Made by a program: the position numbers and the translations under genes. A stretch of 64,000 bases of DNA from Methylacidimicrobium fagopyrum (GTDB taxonomy: Bacteria; Verrucomicrobiota; Verrucomicrobiia; Limisphaerales; UBA11358), in assembly GCA_026225255.1 (NCBI GenBank), contig JAMFSJ010000063.1, forward strand, positions 1 to 64,000, in the 5' to 3' direction. The notes under the pieces were generated by a model. It ran no database searches, was not told the origin of the DNA, and saw only the letters and a list, made by a program, of their open reading frames with translations. Positions 49,181-56,788 of this stretch are shown one piece after another. Within the stretch, counting starts at the first letter, position 1. Each line of letters begins with the position of its first letter.

Positions 49181-50815
49181 TTAGTTATTACCACCCGTCG
49201 GGTTTTCCATTTTCTTCATGGCTTCATCAATCGCCTTTTTCATGTTAAGCGTATCTGCGCCTTGGCTCGGCGGATATTCTTCCAAGCTTTTGAGATGCGC
49301 GGCGAGATAAGGTCCGGCTGCCGTCGGCGCCCAGAGTTTTTGGGCGACGAACCGGCGTCCAGCATCTTCGTAACCCGGAGCGTCCGGCGTCACTTTTTCC
49401 ATCGGATCCATCAATAGGTTCACGATGTAAGGAATGCTCGGATACGATTTGGAATCAAACCAGTCGCCGCTGTGCTTCACGCCGATGTGCATTTTCCAGG
49501 CGTCCACGCGGATGGCCATCAAGTCGGTTTCGTCGTAGTAAAGGATTTCATGGCGGGAGGACTTATCCGTCTTACCCGTCCAATAATCCAAGTTGTTATA
49601 ACCGTCCAAGTGAACTTTATAACTCGTGCCATTCATCGTGTAACCCGTCAGCAAATCCTGCTTGAGGTTCGGCAAACCAGCGGCGGCAGCGAGCGTGACA
49701 TACAAGTCTTCATGGCTCTGGATGCCGTTCGCGTCCGTGCCGGCGGGAATGTGACCGGGCCATTGGATCAAGCAAGGCACGCGTAAGCCGCCTTCCCACG
49801 TCGTTCCTTTTTCACCACGGAACGGAGCATAGCCGCCATCCGGCCAGAACATGAATTCATTGCCGTTGTCCGTGGAGTAAACAATGATCGTGTTGTCATA
49901 CACGCCGAGGTCTTTGAGCTTTTGAATGATAGAGCCGACCAATTCGTCGTGTTCCAACATGCGGGCGCGGACGACGTCTTCTTCGGCGCGACCTTCGTCT
50001 ACCGCCATCTGGACGTATTTCGGATTGGGATGCGACCAGATATGGATCGCGGTCGAGTTATACCAGACGAAGAAGGGCTTATCGCCCTTGCCGACGCGAT
50101 CAAGATATTTCAACGTTTCGCCGGTCACTTCTTGGTCAATGGTTTCCATCCGTTTGCGCGTGAGCGGGCCGGTGTCTTCGACCTTCTGAAAACCGACTTC
50201 GCCGAATTTCGGATCGACCGTCTTATCTTCCGTCGTGGTCGCCCAAGCGTGCAACACGCCGCGCGGCCCGAACTTCTTCAAGTATTCGGGATTTTTTTGA
50301 CCGGGATAATCGAGTTCTTCCGGTTCTTCCTCGGCGTTCAAGTGATAGAGATTGCCGAACCATTCATCGAAACCATGAACGGTGGGCAGAAACTCATTGC
50401 GATCGCCCAAATGGTTTTTGCCGAACTGCGCGGTTGCGTAACCTTGCGACTTCAACACTTCCGCCAGCGTCGGATCCACTTTTTGAATGCCACGCGTGGA
50501 GCCCGGAATGCCGATGGTCGTCATGCCGGTGCGAACGGGCAATTGTCCCATCAGGAAAGCGGCGCGACCGGCGGTGCAACTCGGTTGACCGTAGTGATCG
50601 GTGAACAATATGCCGTTCTTGGCGATACTATCAATATTCGGCGTGCGTCCCATCATACCGTGGGTGTAAGCGCCGACGTTCCAGTAGCCGATATCATCAC
50701 CCCAGATGACGACGATGTTCGGTTTCTTCTCTTGTGCCTCAGCCGGCGGCGCACTCCAGAGCGTCACACCGACCGTCAGCAATGACAGGCCGTAGGTTAC
50801 GAGTTTGGTTTTCAT
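49181..50815 (-). CDS. Exported arylsulfatase (formylglycine type)
   Basis: 544 residues with a signal peptide (MKTKLVTYGLSLLTVGVTLW, cleavage near AEAQ). Metal-binding start KPNIVVIWGDDIGYWNVGAY. The active-site motif is QPSCTAGRAAFLMGQLPVRT (C-x-A-x-R), whose Cys must become formylglycine. Further blocks are AQFGKNHLGDRNEFLPTVHG and IIVYSTDNGNEFMFWPDGG. It is the last gene of a unit that also encodes an exported formylglycine-generating enzyme, its likely activator. The natural sulfate ester is unknown. Confidence 0.95.
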   Translation of the reverse strand: MKTKLVTYGLSLLTVGVTLWSAPPAEAQEKKPNIVVIWGDDIGYWNVGAYTHGMMGRTPNIDSIAKNGILFTDHYGQPSCTAGRAAFLMGQLPVRTGMTTIGIPGSTRGIQKVDPTLAEVLKSQGYATAQFGKNHLGDRNEFLPTVHGFDEWFGNLYHLNAEEEPEELDYPGQKNPEYLKKFGPRGVLHAWATTTEDKTVDPKFGEVGFQKVEDTGPLTRKRMETIDQEVTGETLKYLDRVGKGDKPFFVWYNSTAIHIWSHPNPKYVQMAVDEGRAEEDVVRARMLEHDELVGSIIQKLKDLGVYDNTIIVYSTDNGNEFMFWPDGGYAPFRGEKGTTWEGGLRVPCLIQWPGHIPAGTDANGIQSHEDLYVTLAAAAGLPNLKQDLLTGYTMNGTSYKVHLDGYNNLDYWTGKTDKSSRHEILYYDETDLMAIRVDAWKMHIGVKHSGDWFDSKSYPSIPYIVNLLMDPMEKVTPDAPGYEDAGRRFVAQKLWAPTAAGPYLAAHLKSLEEYPPSQGADTLNMKKAIDEAMKKMENPTGGNN

Positions 50816-50874
50816 AGTTATGTGTTTTGTTCGTTGTGTGTCTGTGCCGATGATTGTTGTTGTTCTTTCCTGCT

Positions 50875-51861
50875 TTATTTTCCGGGAGGAAAAATTGTTT
50901 TCCAGTCGTCTTTCATGCTGACGACCGTCCAGCCTTTCGCGGCGGCTTCATCCAGTCCTTTGTCCAATTTGCCGATGTGCGACTGGCGATCATACGCCCA
51001 TTCGCGGGCCGCGTCGGTGTGGTGAACGTAAAGACAAAAACTCGGACCCGCACCGGCGGCCGTCCATTGCAACATCTGCAAATCGCCATCAGAATTGCCG
51101 AACGCCATGATCGGACGACGCCCGATATGCCGCTGAATGCCAACCGGTTTTCCTTCCTTGTCGTCGTTGAGCACGAGCGTCGGTAATTTTACGATGACCG
51201 GTTTGCCGTCGCGCATTTCAAATTGCAATCCACCACTCGAGCCGATCACTTGCTCCGGCGGAATGCCATAAACGCGTTCTGCCCACGGGCGCATGAAATC
51301 AATGCCGCCGCCGGAAACAATGAACGTCTTGAAGCCATTCGCACGGAGATAAGTCAGCAATTCCAACATCGGTTGATACACCATGTCGGTATAAAGTTTT
51401 CCGGTCTTGGGATGTTTTGCCGTGGCGATCCAATCGTTGACGGTTTTGGTGAATTCTTCCGTCGTCATGCCCGCGTGTGTGGCGGCGAGCAGTTGGGCAA
51501 TGCCTTTTTCGCCGGACGCCGCGAGGCCTTTCAGATCGCCTTTGAGGATCGAGGCGAAGGGTTCATTCGTCTGCCATTCAGGATGTTGCGGCGCCAGCGC
51601 TTTCACCCGGTCAATGGCGAACAGGCCTTGAAAATAAACCGGTTGCTCCGACCATAACGTGCCGTCGTTGTCAAAAACCGCGATACGTTCCGGCACCGGC
51701 ACAAAATCCGACGAACCCGCCTTCGTCACTTTTTCAACGAACGCGACGATCGCCGCTTTCGGCGCGGTATCATTCCACGACGGCAGTGGATCGTTCTGCG
51801 CCATCACTGCGAACGGCGAGAGCAAAGACAGCATTACGAGGGATTTGATTTTATTTTTCAT
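50875..51861 (-). CDS. Exported HAD-family phosphatase
   Basis: 328 residues with a signal peptide (MKNKIKSLVMLSLLSPFAVM). HAD motif I is IAVFDNDGTLWSEQ, motif II is FIVSGGGIDFM, and motif IV is MAFGNSDGDLQML. This supports a magnesium-dependent phosphomonoesterase or phosphonate-type hydrolase acting outside the cytoplasm. It lies 59 bases upstream of the sulfatase. Exported HAD enzymes of this type recur next to sulfatases and barrel proteins, but the shared substrate is not known. Confidence 0.88.
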   Translation of the reverse strand: MKNKIKSLVMLSLLSPFAVMAQNDPLPSWNDTAPKAAIVAFVEKVTKAGSSDFVPVPERIAVFDNDGTLWSEQPVYFQGLFAIDRVKALAPQHPEWQTNEPFASILKGDLKGLAASGEKGIAQLLAATHAGMTTEEFTKTVNDWIATAKHPKTGKLYTDMVYQPMLELLTYLRANGFKTFIVSGGGIDFMRPWAERVYGIPPEQVIGSSGGLQFEMRDGKPVIVKLPTLVLNDDKEGKPVGIQRHIGRRPIMAFGNSDGDLQMLQWTAAGAGPSFCLYVHHTDAAREWAYDRQSHIGKLDKGLDEAAAKGWTVVSMKDDWKTIFPPGK

Positions 51862-51894
51862 ACTGATTCTTAACCTCCAGGTTTTTTTGTTATT

Positions 51895-52746
51895 TCATTT
51901 AGTCGGAAACAAAAACGTGACGGCGAAACGGATGCCCCAAGTCGGCGCGCCGCTCGGGCCTTCGGCAAAATATTTTCCACCCACGCCGAATTGCACCGGC
52001 ATTTTGCCGATCTTCACAAGCTGACTCACCATGACGTTCACCGGCACCGTCCATTGGGAATGTTGCCAGTCATAAGATGATTCCGAGTTCAGCGTGAACG
52101 TCGTGTGCGTCTTTGTCGTGTAACTCAAAAACGGTTGCAGAAAAGTAGAGCTGACATTTTCCCGATCATCATTACCGGCCACGGACCAGATCTGATTCAC
52201 CAACGCGCCGTAAGTCCAGCCGTCAGTTTGTTTGAGCAAAATAGCCGTCGGACCGAGGCCAAATTTCCCCGTGCCTAAGACGTCATCCGTGGCCGTCGGA
52301 ATCAACAACGCTGGACCCGCGCCCAAAATCCAACCGCCGCTGGTCGGGGTTTTTGGCGAAAAGAAAAAGCTCTGCGTGATGTCGCCTAACCCGGCCTGAC
52401 TGCTGTTGCCGACTATGTCGTTCTGTTCGATGAACGGCAGGATGGTGCGCGAAATCATATTCCAGTTTTCGCTCAAGGAAACCGGGATGACCGGTTGTAA
52501 ATTCAGGGTGTAACGGAAGCCTTGTCCTTTCGGTCCGCCGCCGAAATCAAAGTTATTCTGAAGCGGCACACTGATGAGCGCGGCCACCGGATTAGAAAGT
52601 TTCTTGGCCAGTTCCGCTTCATCGTCCGGCGCGCTGGCGGTGCTCGTCAGATTCGTCGCTTCTTGGGCGAATAAAGCCGGTGCGTTGAACAGCGCCATTC
52701 CCGTGATGACCATGGCCAGCGAGCGAAGAGTTTTTTTGGTTTTCAT
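51895..52746 (-). CDS. Outer-membrane beta-barrel protein, first paralogue
   Basis: 283 residues with a signal peptide (cleavage near LFAQ). The body has alternating hydrophobic/polar strands and ends in a strand with a terminal aromatic pattern (WGIRFAVTFLFPTK). Segments such as NPVAALISVPLQNNFDFGGG, QPVIPVSLSENWNMISRTIL and GLGDITQSFFFSPK match a family often annotated as transporter or neuromedin U-like. Probably a porin-like channel. About 60 bases downstream of a paralogue in the same unit. Confidence 0.82.
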   Translation of the reverse strand: MKTKKTLRSLAMVITGMALFNAPALFAQEATNLTSTASAPDDEAELAKKLSNPVAALISVPLQNNFDFGGGPKGQGFRYTLNLQPVIPVSLSENWNMISRTILPFIEQNDIVGNSSQAGLGDITQSFFFSPKTPTSGGWILGAGPALLIPTATDDVLGTGKFGLGPTAILLKQTDGWTYGALVNQIWSVAGNDDRENVSSTFLQPFLSYTTKTHTTFTLNSESSYDWQHSQWTVPVNVMVSQLVKIGKMPVQFGVGGKYFAEGPSGAPTWGIRFAVTFLFPTK

Positions 52747-52807
52747 TTTGGGTTTTTTATTGGCGCCGAACTTCCAACCAGACAGTTCAAGCTAGGTTTA
52801 GATTTTT

Positions 52808-53770
52808 TTATTCATGATGACCGAGCGTGGGGAACAAGAACGTCACGGAAAAACTGATGGAATAACCCTTCTGCCCGGTGGTGTTCAGCAAATTATATTG
52901 CTGGCTCAAGCCGAAGCTGATCGGTTGCCGCTGCCCGAGCTTGATGACTTTGCTGATTTGAAAACCGATGGGCACGTTGATCCAACGGCCTTTTTCCCAA
53001 TCGTAAGTGAATTGCAAATCGCCGGAACTAAGCGCCCAGCCGTTGCCCAATTGATAACCGATGATCGGTTGGAGAAAACTGCGCGAGGTGTTGCTCCAGA
53101 AAACATTTTGACTGAGCAGGCCGAGTTTTAATTTTTTGCTGACATTCCACGATACCCCCACCGCCGGGCCGAGCACAAAACGATCCGCCGCCTGCCCCGT
53201 CGTGTCCACGCTCATCACGGGGCCGACGCCCCAACGCCCCCAACTTTCACTGAACGCCAAAAGATCAAAGACCGTGACGCGCGAGAATCCATCATCGCCT
53301 CGGCCATCAAACTGAAAGGGCGTCGTCACCCGCATCAAATTGGGTTGATTAAAAACACTGAAAGGAATCGCCATCTGCACCTGACCGCCGGTGGCGCTAT
53401 CCGGTTGGCCGGGCAAGCTTGGGCCATGATAATTATTCCAACCGAGCTTCAATTTCACCGACATCAACGGCGCGATGGTTTCGGCGACTTGGCTGGAAAG
53501 TTGATTGTTATCGGCTTCCGTCACCGGCGCGATTTCGGGCGCGATTTCCGCCACGAGCATGGAGGCATCCGGCTTGGCTAATTTGTTGGTCGAAGAAGTC
53601 GTCGCTTCAGAATTCGTAGCTTCTGCGTGCGTCGACGGCACCGCAAAAAAAATCGCGATCAGAAAAATCAGCGTGGGAATGAGCGCCCTGCCCGTCCCGC
53701 TCCTAAACAATAAACAGCCCCACTGGTAAGTCTTCCATTTTATAACCAGTTGTGAAGGCCGTTTCGTCAT
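52808..53770 (-). CDS. Outer-membrane beta-barrel protein, second paralogue
   Basis: 320 residues; same barrel type as the preceding entry (FLQPIIGYQLGNGWALSSGD; VNVPIGFQISKVIKLGQRQP-like region; C-terminal SISFSVTFLFPTLGHHE). The N-terminal signal region is longer than usual (about 50 residues, cleavage near THAEA). Its start overlaps the stop of the formylglycine-generating enzyme gene by four bases, so translation is coupled. Two different barrels in one unit suggest uptake of both a sulfated or phosphorylated molecule and its product. Confidence 0.8.
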   Translation of the reverse strand: MTKRPSQLVIKWKTYQWGCLLFRSGTGRALIPTLIFLIAIFFAVPSTHAEATNSEATTSSTNKLAKPDASMLVAEIAPEIAPVTEADNNQLSSQVAETIAPLMSVKLKLGWNNYHGPSLPGQPDSATGGQVQMAIPFSVFNQPNLMRVTTPFQFDGRGDDGFSRVTVFDLLAFSESWGRWGVGPVMSVDTTGQAADRFVLGPAVGVSWNVSKKLKLGLLSQNVFWSNTSRSFLQPIIGYQLGNGWALSSGDLQFTYDWEKGRWINVPIGFQISKVIKLGQRQPISFGLSQQYNLLNTTGQKGYSISFSVTFLFPTLGHHE

Positions 53771-54870
53771 GTGCGAGCATTAATGATGACCGCCGATTTT
53801 GGGGCCGGTTCCACGCAGCGGAAGCCAACGTGATTGCTGCCCGTATCACTTTCACCTTTGCCGCGCGCGCCCACCATATAGCGCGTGCAATATTGATCCG
53901 TGCAAAGAAACGAACCGCCGCGTTGAACGCGTTTTTTTACGCCCGGTTCCTCGGGATCGAGCGATGAATCCGGCCCTAGCGGATTACGCACCACGCCATT
54001 CGTAAATTGCGCGTAATAATCAGGGCGATACCAATCGCCGCACCACTCCCAAACATTGCCGGCCATGTCATAAAGGCCGTAACCATTCGCGGGAAATTGG
54101 GCAACCGGCGCGAGGCCAACGTAACCATCTTCGCCCGAATCTTTATTCGGAAATTCGCCTTCAAAAATATTCGCCATCCACTTGCCGCCGGGTTTCAGTT
54201 TGTCGCCCCATGCGTAGGATTTGCCAGCCAGTCCGCCGCGCGCGGCAAACTCCCATTGCGCTTCCGTCGGCAATTGTTTGCCCGCCCACTTCGCGTAAGC
54301 GACCGCGTCATCGTAAGCGACCTGCACGACCGGATATTTTCCTTTACCCTTCAAATCGCTCTCCGGCCCGGTCGGATGCCGCCAGTTCGCGCCTTTGACG
54401 TAAGCCCACCATTGAAAAATATTATCCAAGGGAACCGTATGATCGGGCGGCGTGAAGACGACGGAACCCGCCACCAAATTTTCCGGCGGCGCCCCGGGAA
54501 AATCCGCTGCCAACGGTGTTTTTTCCGCAATGGTCACATACCCCGTTGCGTCCACGAATTTTTTAAACTCATCGTTCGTGACCTCCGTTTTATCCATCCA
54601 AAAACCGTCCACATAAACGCGATGGATCGGCTGCGTGTCCTGCACGGCGTTGTAAGTTGCGGCGGTGCAAAAGCCTTCGCTCGGCGTCGTGGTGCCCATC
54701 GCGAATTCGCCACCTGGAATCCAGATCATGTCGGTCGGCAACGGCGAAGTGGGAACCGAATTCGTCGCCCCGGCCGCCACCGTTTGTTCCATCAGGCCAC
54801 CTAACGCGAATACGGATAGCACCGCCAATGGCCAGACTGGGGCGGAGAAGATTTGAAATTTTGAAGCCAT
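53767..54870 (-). CDS. Exported formylglycine-generating enzyme (sulfatase activator)
   Basis: 367 residues with an N-terminal signal or anchor (APVWPLAVLSVFALGGLMEQ). The FGE/SUMF1 domain is complete: MIWIPGGEFAMGTTTPSEGF, HRVYVDGFWMDKTEVTNDEF, LPTEAQWEFAARGG, GNVWEWCGDWY and RGGSFLCTDQYCTRYMVGAR. The last block has the two copper-binding cysteines at spacing i, i+5, as in true FGEs; many homologues without them do other jobs. It should oxidise the active-site Cys of sulfatases to formylglycine, outside the cytoplasm. First gene of the unit that ends with a CTAGR sulfatase. The ATG has GAAAG upstream. Confidence 0.92.
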   Translation of the reverse strand: MASKFQIFSAPVWPLAVLSVFALGGLMEQTVAAGATNSVPTSPLPTDMIWIPGGEFAMGTTTPSEGFCTAATYNAVQDTQPIHRVYVDGFWMDKTEVTNDEFKKFVDATGYVTIAEKTPLAADFPGAPPENLVAGSVVFTPPDHTVPLDNIFQWWAYVKGANWRHPTGPESDLKGKGKYPVVQVAYDDAVAYAKWAGKQLPTEAQWEFAARGGLAGKSYAWGDKLKPGGKWMANIFEGEFPNKDSGEDGYVGLAPVAQFPANGYGLYDMAGNVWEWCGDWYRPDYYAQFTNGVVRNPLGPDSSLDPEEPGVKKRVQRGGSFLCTDQYCTRYMVGARGKGESDTGSNHVGFRCVEPAPKSAVIINART

Positions 54871-55175
54871 AAAACTTTCGATTTAAATAGCTTCTGAAAA
54901 ACAGTTAGTAGCCTTGCTACGGGCAAATTGAAAATCTTGGCTTTGAGTCGCCAACGCCAAAGTTTTCGTCAGAGCTGACTGAATGCTCGTGAGTTTGTTT
55001 CCAGAGTCGTTCATTTGATAATTCCAATGACTGCGATTGGTCTTTTGTATCCCAAGCTCTTTCATTTAGCAAGACCTCGACTTGATTTATTATGAATAAA
55101 ACACTGCCCTCATTTGTGGTTAAATTTGGCGAATTCTATTTTTACACCGCGCACTGGAATTGATATTTTCCGCCA
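54871..55175. other. Divergent intergenic region between FGE unit and dapF
   Basis: 305 bp, AT-richer than its surroundings, expected to hold the promoters of both divergent units. A 60-codon minus-strand frame within it has no ribosome site or recognisable product and is not called. No clear palindrome or known operator is seen. Confidence 0.5.
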
Positions 55176-56030
55176 ATGCAAATTGCTTACACCAAATATC
55201 ACGCGCTCGGCAACGACTACATCGTCATCAACCCGAAAGATTTAGCCGCGCCGCTGACGACTGAGCAGGTCAAAACCATTTGCCACCGCAATTTCGGCGT
55301 TGGCTCCGACGGAATTTTGCTGGGACCGCTGCCCGCTGAAAATGCGAAGTGCGCGTTGAAAATTTATAATCCTGATGGCAGCCTCGCGGAAAAAAGCGGC
55401 AACGGCTTGCGCATTTTTTCGCGCTATTTGTGGGACATCAAATTTGTCGGCAACGAAGAATTCGCCATCCAAACCGACGGCGGACTGGTGCGTTCAACCG
55501 TTTTCGATGGCGGCGCGATGGTGCGCGTCGAGATGGGCAAAGTCAGTTTCGACAGCGAAAAAATCCCCGTCGTCGGCGCGAAACGCGAAGTCATCAATGA
55601 GAAAATCTCGGTCAGCGGACGTGAATTTACTTACTGCGCCGCGACGATTGGCAATCCGCATTGTGTTCTTCCCTTGCCGGAAATCAGTGCCAAGATCGCG
55701 CACGAATTTGGGCCGGGATTGGAAACGCATTCGAACTTCCCGCGCAAAACTAACGTGCAATTCATGAAAGTGCTTGATCGCGCGAATATCCAGATCGAGA
55801 TTTGGGAACGCGGCGCGGGCTACACGCTCGCCAGCGGCAGCAGCAGCAGCGCGGCGGCGGCGGTCGCGCACAAACTTGGTTTGGTGGATCGCAGCATTTC
55901 CGTCCACTGCCCCGGCGGCATCATCCAGATCGAGATCCGCGACGGCTTCGATATTTTGATGACCGGCAGCGTGACGCGGGTCATGGAAGGTTTGATCAGC
56001 CCGGAGATTTTCACAGTGAAGGTTGCGTGA
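55176..56030 (+). CDS. dapF: DapF-family protein with both active-site cysteines replaced
   Basis: Diaminopimelate epimerase interconverts LL- and meso-diaminopimelate for lysine and cell-wall synthesis, using two cysteines as acid and base. The 284-residue protein has the two-domain DapF fold with good matches throughout (KYHALGNDYIVINPKD, RNFGVGSDGILLG, GNPHCVLPLP, ERGAGYTLASG). However, the usual GS-x4-CGNG motif reads GSLAEKSGNG, and the second, usually ACGTGACA, reads ASGSSSSA. Both cysteine positions are therefore serine. It may be a family member with a changed mechanism or substrate, or not an epimerase. The gene is intact and in good frame, so decay is unlikely. Confidence 0.8.
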   Translation: MQIAYTKYHALGNDYIVINPKDLAAPLTTEQVKTICHRNFGVGSDGILLGPLPAENAKCALKIYNPDGSLAEKSGNGLRIFSRYLWDIKFVGNEEFAIQTDGGLVRSTVFDGGAMVRVEMGKVSFDSEKIPVVGAKREVINEKISVSGREFTYCAATIGNPHCVLPLPEISAKIAHEFGPGLETHSNFPRKTNVQFMKVLDRANIQIEIWERGAGYTLASGSSSSAAAAVAHKLGLVDRSISVHCPGGIIQIEIRDGFDILMTGSVTRVMEGLISPEIFTVKVA

Positions 56031-56073
56031 TTGATTTGACCAAGCCGAGGCACTTTGCATAAGTAATATCGCC

Positions 56074-56730
56074 ATGAAAATTATCCACGCCATTATTCTC
56101 CTGTCGTTTTGCCTGCTCGGCAGCAATTTTACTTTGGCCGACACCACGCTCACAAATAATGCTGTAACAGCACAGGATGGCCTGCATCTGAAAAAAATTC
56201 CCTTTAACGTCGCGCTGGATATTTACGCAAAGCTGTCTCATCGAGTTTTATTGGTTCATCCGGCAATTGATCGAAGTGCGGTTTCGTTGGAGGCCGATTG
56301 GACCAATGAGACTCCGAGTCAGGCGGAAATCACGGCGGCTTTTGGTAAAGTTTTTGCAGAACGCCAAGCCGCAGTGGTTGTGGACGGCGGAAAATTCCTT
56401 CAAATCATTCCCGCAAACATGGTTCAAACCGCTTCCCCAAACTCCAAGGATATTCCAGTCGTCACGGGTGAACCGCGAGGCACGGTTGACTTTCAAGGCG
56501 TCTCAGCGGGCGTGCTGGTTAAGCTTTATGGACAAATAACCGGCTTGCGCCGCATTGGTGATGAGCCGACAACGGGAAATATTTTTTACTTCAAAACATC
56601 CTCGCCTCTTTCCAAGCCTGAAGTGATTTATGCTTTTGAAACGTTGCTGGCTTGGAACGGCACGAAAGTAATTACCCATCAAGACGGCACTTTTAGTCTG
56701 GCTAAAAGTTCAATCTCGACGAAGCCATAA
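56074..56730 (+). CDS. Exported secretin-N-domain-like protein
   Basis: 218 residues with a signal peptide (MKIIHAIILLSFCLLGSNFT). Two small alpha/beta domains follow. Both resemble secretin N/STN domains: LKKIPFNVALDIYAKLSHRV followed by LVHPAIDRSAV, and TVDFQGVSAGVLVKLYGQIT. Each has the helix followed by a hydrophobic strand typical of GspD N-domains. The secretin pore itself is missing, so it may be an accessory periplasmic protein of a secretion or pilus system. No such system is adjacent. Confidence 0.55.
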   Translation: MKIIHAIILLSFCLLGSNFTLADTTLTNNAVTAQDGLHLKKIPFNVALDIYAKLSHRVLLVHPAIDRSAVSLEADWTNETPSQAEITAAFGKVFAERQAAVVVDGGKFLQIIPANMVQTASPNSKDIPVVTGEPRGTVDFQGVSAGVLVKLYGQITGLRRIGDEPTTGNIFYFKTSSPLSKPEVIYAFETLLAWNGTKVITHQDGTFSLAKSSISTKP

Positions 56731-56788
56731 AATAGTTCGCCCGCATTTCAATTTGAATTTCCACCCGCCCGCGTTAGTTTCCCGCGGG

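Noticed and set aside
54883..55065. Minus-strand 60-codon frame upstream of the FGE gene
   Set aside because: No ribosome site and no motif; it ends just before the FGE start. It lies in the divergent promoter region.
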